A stretch of 64,000 nucleotides of DNA from Anaerocolumna cellulosilytica (GTDB lineage: Bacteria > Bacillota > Clostridia > Lachnospirales > Lachnospiraceae), in NCBI RefSeq assembly GCF_014218335.1, contig NZ_AP023367.1, positions 2,419,501-2,483,500 of the forward strand. The letters run 5' to 3'. The position numbers and the translations under genes are program-made. How positions within the stretch are numbered: position 1 is the first letter of the stretch; each line of letters starts with the position of its first letter. Shown here in pieces: positions 62,282 to 64,000 of the stretch. The notes beneath the pieces are model-generated. The model was not told where the DNA came from. It saw only the letters and a list, made by a program, of their open reading frames with translations, and searched no databases.

Positions 62282-63043
62282 ATGGATAGATATAGAAATT
62301 TATTAGATAACTTTGTCATGCAAAGTAAAAACATTTTAGGTGATAACCTTGTAGGCATATACCTTCATGGTTCCGCTGTGATGGGATGTTTTAACTATAA
62401 GAAAAGTGATATTGATTTACTTATTGTTATTAAGAATGAGAATTCAAATGAAGATAAACGAGACTATATGAACATGGTTGTTGAACGAAATAGGGAAGCA
62501 CCAAAAAAGGGGATAGAGCTTAGTATTGTTAAAGAAAGTGTTTGTAACCCATTTGAATATCCAACACCTTTTGAACTTCATTTTTCTATAGCACATTTAA
62601 ATTGGTATCAAACAAATCCTGAGGATTATGTTGAAAAGATGAAAGGGACAGATAAGGATTTAGCAGCACATATTAAAATTATTTATCACAGAGGAAAAAC
62701 GGTCTATGGAAAAGAAATTAAATCCGTTTTTTCAGAAGTAAGTAGAGAAGATTATATGGATAGTATTTGGATCGATATAGAGAATGCAAAAGATGAGATA
62801 ATAAAAAATCCAATGTATATCATACTGAATTTATGCAGAGTATTAGCGTACAAAAAGGATAATTTGGTATTATCAAAGCAGGAAGGTGGCGTATGGGGAA
62901 TAGAGAACATAGCAGATTCTAAATATAAAAAGCTGATTTCAAATGCATTGGTAGAGTATCAAACTGGGGAAGAAATGGTTTTGGATAAATCCTTGGCAAG
63001 CATATATGCTGAATATATGTTAGAGCAAATTAAAAGCGCGTAA
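62282..63043 (+). CDS. Aminoglycoside adenylyltransferase (AadA)-like nucleotidyltransferase, 253 aa
   Basis: Nucleotidyltransferase motif GS at residues 30-31 with Asp43 and Asp45 (KKSDIDLLIV), followed by an all-helical C-terminal half (NPMYIILNLCRVLAYKKDNLVLSKQEGG) as in AadA/ANT(3'')-type enzymes and DUF4111. Such enzymes adenylylate streptomycin or spectinomycin; many chromosomal relatives have no shown resistance role. I use the ATG at 62282, 9 bases after GATGAGGTG, rather than the GTG at 62270 inside that site. Confidence 0.8.
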   Translation: MDRYRNLLDNFVMQSKNILGDNLVGIYLHGSAVMGCFNYKKSDIDLLIVIKNENSNEDKRDYMNMVVERNREAPKKGIELSIVKESVCNPFEYPTPFELHFSIAHLNWYQTNPEDYVEKMKGTDKDLAAHIKIIYHRGKTVYGKEIKSVFSEVSREDYMDSIWIDIENAKDEIIKNPMYIILNLCRVLAYKKDNLVLSKQEGGVWGIENIADSKYKKLISNALVEYQTGEEMVLDKSLASIYAEYMLEQIKSA

Positions 63044-63169
63044 ATACCATTACCATTTGCTTAAGACAAGAATCGCAATGTGAAAAAACAGAAAACCAGA
63101 ATATAAGTCTGTGGAGTATAGCAGACAAATTCATTACTGAAAATTTCATATTATACAAGGAGAAAGAGG

Positions 63170-63796
63170 ATGACAGAGTTTACTATCGGTGAGGTTATGC
63201 CATTTGGAGGTTATCATTGGCGAATTCTTGATATACAAGGAAATGCGGCCTTGCTTATAACGGAATGTATAATCGAACAGCACCCCTATAATAATAGTCC
63301 TGGTGATGTAACATGGGCTGACTGCTCGTTAAGAAAATATCTTAACGGTGAGTTTTATAATAAATTCACTGTGGCCGAACAGTCAAGAATTATTCCTGTA
63401 TTGAACAAAAACCATGACAATCAGTGGTACGGTTCAAGAGGTGGTGAAGATACAAGAGATTACATATTTCTATTAAGCATTGAAGAAGTGGCATGTAAAT
63501 ACTTTGGTGACAGTAGTAAAAACCTTGAGAACCGCAGCCCCAAACAACGATACTGGTTTCAAAAGCAAGACAAAAACAACGATAAGCGAAGAGCGACATT
63601 CGATGGATATAGATGGTGGTGGTGGCTTCGGTCGTCGGGGCGTGACAATAGAAGAGCTGTCTATATCCATGGCGATGGCAATATAGGTATACAGGGAAAC
63701 GGTACCTTTCGCTATAGTAGTAATACTATTCATCCTTCAACCGGTGATAACAGCGGAGGAGTTCGTCCAGCTCTGTGGCTGAGCCTGGAATTATAG
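63170..63796 (+). CDS. FGE/C-type-lectin-like protein (DUF6273-like), 208 aa
   Basis: Starts FTIGEVMPFGGYHWRILDIQ and ends with GGVRPALWLSLEL. Between them are WADCSLRKYLNGEF and a Trp cluster WWWWLRSSG. This is the pattern of DUF6273 proteins, which share the formylglycine-enzyme/C-type-lectin fold and usually bind ligands. The last 60 residues look like the variable region of diversity-generating retroelement targets, but no reverse transcriptase or template repeat is in the window. AAGGAGA precedes the ATG. Confidence 0.7.
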   Translation: MTEFTIGEVMPFGGYHWRILDIQGNAALLITECIIEQHPYNNSPGDVTWADCSLRKYLNGEFYNKFTVAEQSRIIPVLNKNHDNQWYGSRGGEDTRDYIFLLSIEEVACKYFGDSSKNLENRSPKQRYWFQKQDKNNDKRRATFDGYRWWWWLRSSGRDNRRAVYIHGDGNIGIQGNGTFRYSSNTIHPSTGDNSGGVRPALWLSLEL

Positions 63797-63872
63797 ACCT
63801 TTGGGGCACTTTTTAACTGGTTGGATTATTATTACAACATAAATGGTATCAACGTAAAGGAGAAAATTAATA

Positions 63873-64000
63873 ATGAGTAAGTACGAGAACGCAATGAAAC
63901 TGATGGAGGAGCGATGTGGAAATGGCAAGGAAGAAGTGATTGCCCTTGCCACAATTTCGCTATCTACAAGTGCTGCCGGAAATCCCCGCCCCACTGTCCG
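63873..64000 (+). CDS. Pyridoxamine 5'-phosphate oxidase-like flavoprotein, 5' end only
   Basis: The frame opens at an ATG preceded by AAAGGAGA and runs off the window after 42 codons: MSKYENAMKLMEERC, then VIALATISLSTSAAGNPRPTV. The GNPRPTVR-type strand is the start of the split beta-barrel of PNPOx-family flavin-binding proteins. Only the first fifth or so is visible, so function within the family cannot be said. Confidence 0.6.
   Translation, partial: MSKYENAMKLMEERCGNGKEEVIALATISLSTSAAGNPRPTV

Noticed and set aside
1-64000. tRNA, rRNA, CRISPR arrays, insertion sequences, phosphopantetheinyl transferase, free-standing trans AT
   Set aside because: I looked for each and saw no supporting sequence in the window.

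Overview
The window is AT-rich (by eye well under 45 % GC), with Gram-positive AGGAGG-type ribosome binding sites, tightly packed genes and XRE/ABC/GNAT families that point to an anaerobic Clostridia genome, plausibly Lachnospiraceae. That assignment is an inference from style only.

About 50 kb (1-49970) is one strand of a giant modular type I polyketide synthase: six polypeptides and twelve ketosynthase (KS) domains, numbered here M1 to M12. The first KS is cut by the window edge just before its active-site Cys, so the loading end lies upstream. Modules with an intact cis acyltransferase (AT: M2, M4, M6, M8, M11) alternate almost strictly with modules whose AT is a relic without the GHSxG serine (M1, M3, M5, M7, M9, M12) or is gone (M10). 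The AT-bearing KSs M2, M4, M6 and M8 share sequence signatures, so the line looks built from repeated two-module units, each with one working AT. Other oddities are an enoylreductase placed after the ACP in M4, a ketoreductase without its catalytic Ser in M4, a nearly identical 1.4-kb AT cassette in M4 and M8, a module (M11) split over three polypeptides with two dehydratases and no ketoreductase, and a terminal KS-relic-AT with no ACP or thioesterase.

Directly downstream, in the same orientation and closely spaced, are two subunits of the 2-hydroxyacyl-CoA dehydratase / benzoyl-CoA reductase family, an isoprenylcysteine-methyltransferase-like membrane protein, an ABC-2 exporter (ATPase plus permease) and an ankyrin-repeat protein whose start overlaps the permease stop. 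These are likely tailoring, export and self-protection genes of the same locus.

A strong hairpin at 56000-56036 closes this block. From 56 kb onward come unrelated small accessory genes: a duplicated pair of XRE repressors with duplicated palindromic operators, a small hypothetical protein, a YjbR-GNAT fusion, an alpha/beta hydrolase, a VOC protein, a zinc-ribbon protein with a decayed partial copy upstream, a membrane-anchored HTH regulator, an AadA-like nucleotidyltransferase, a C-type-lectin/FGE-like protein and the start of a pyridoxamine-phosphate-oxidase-like gene. No tRNA, rRNA, CRISPR array or transposase was seen.
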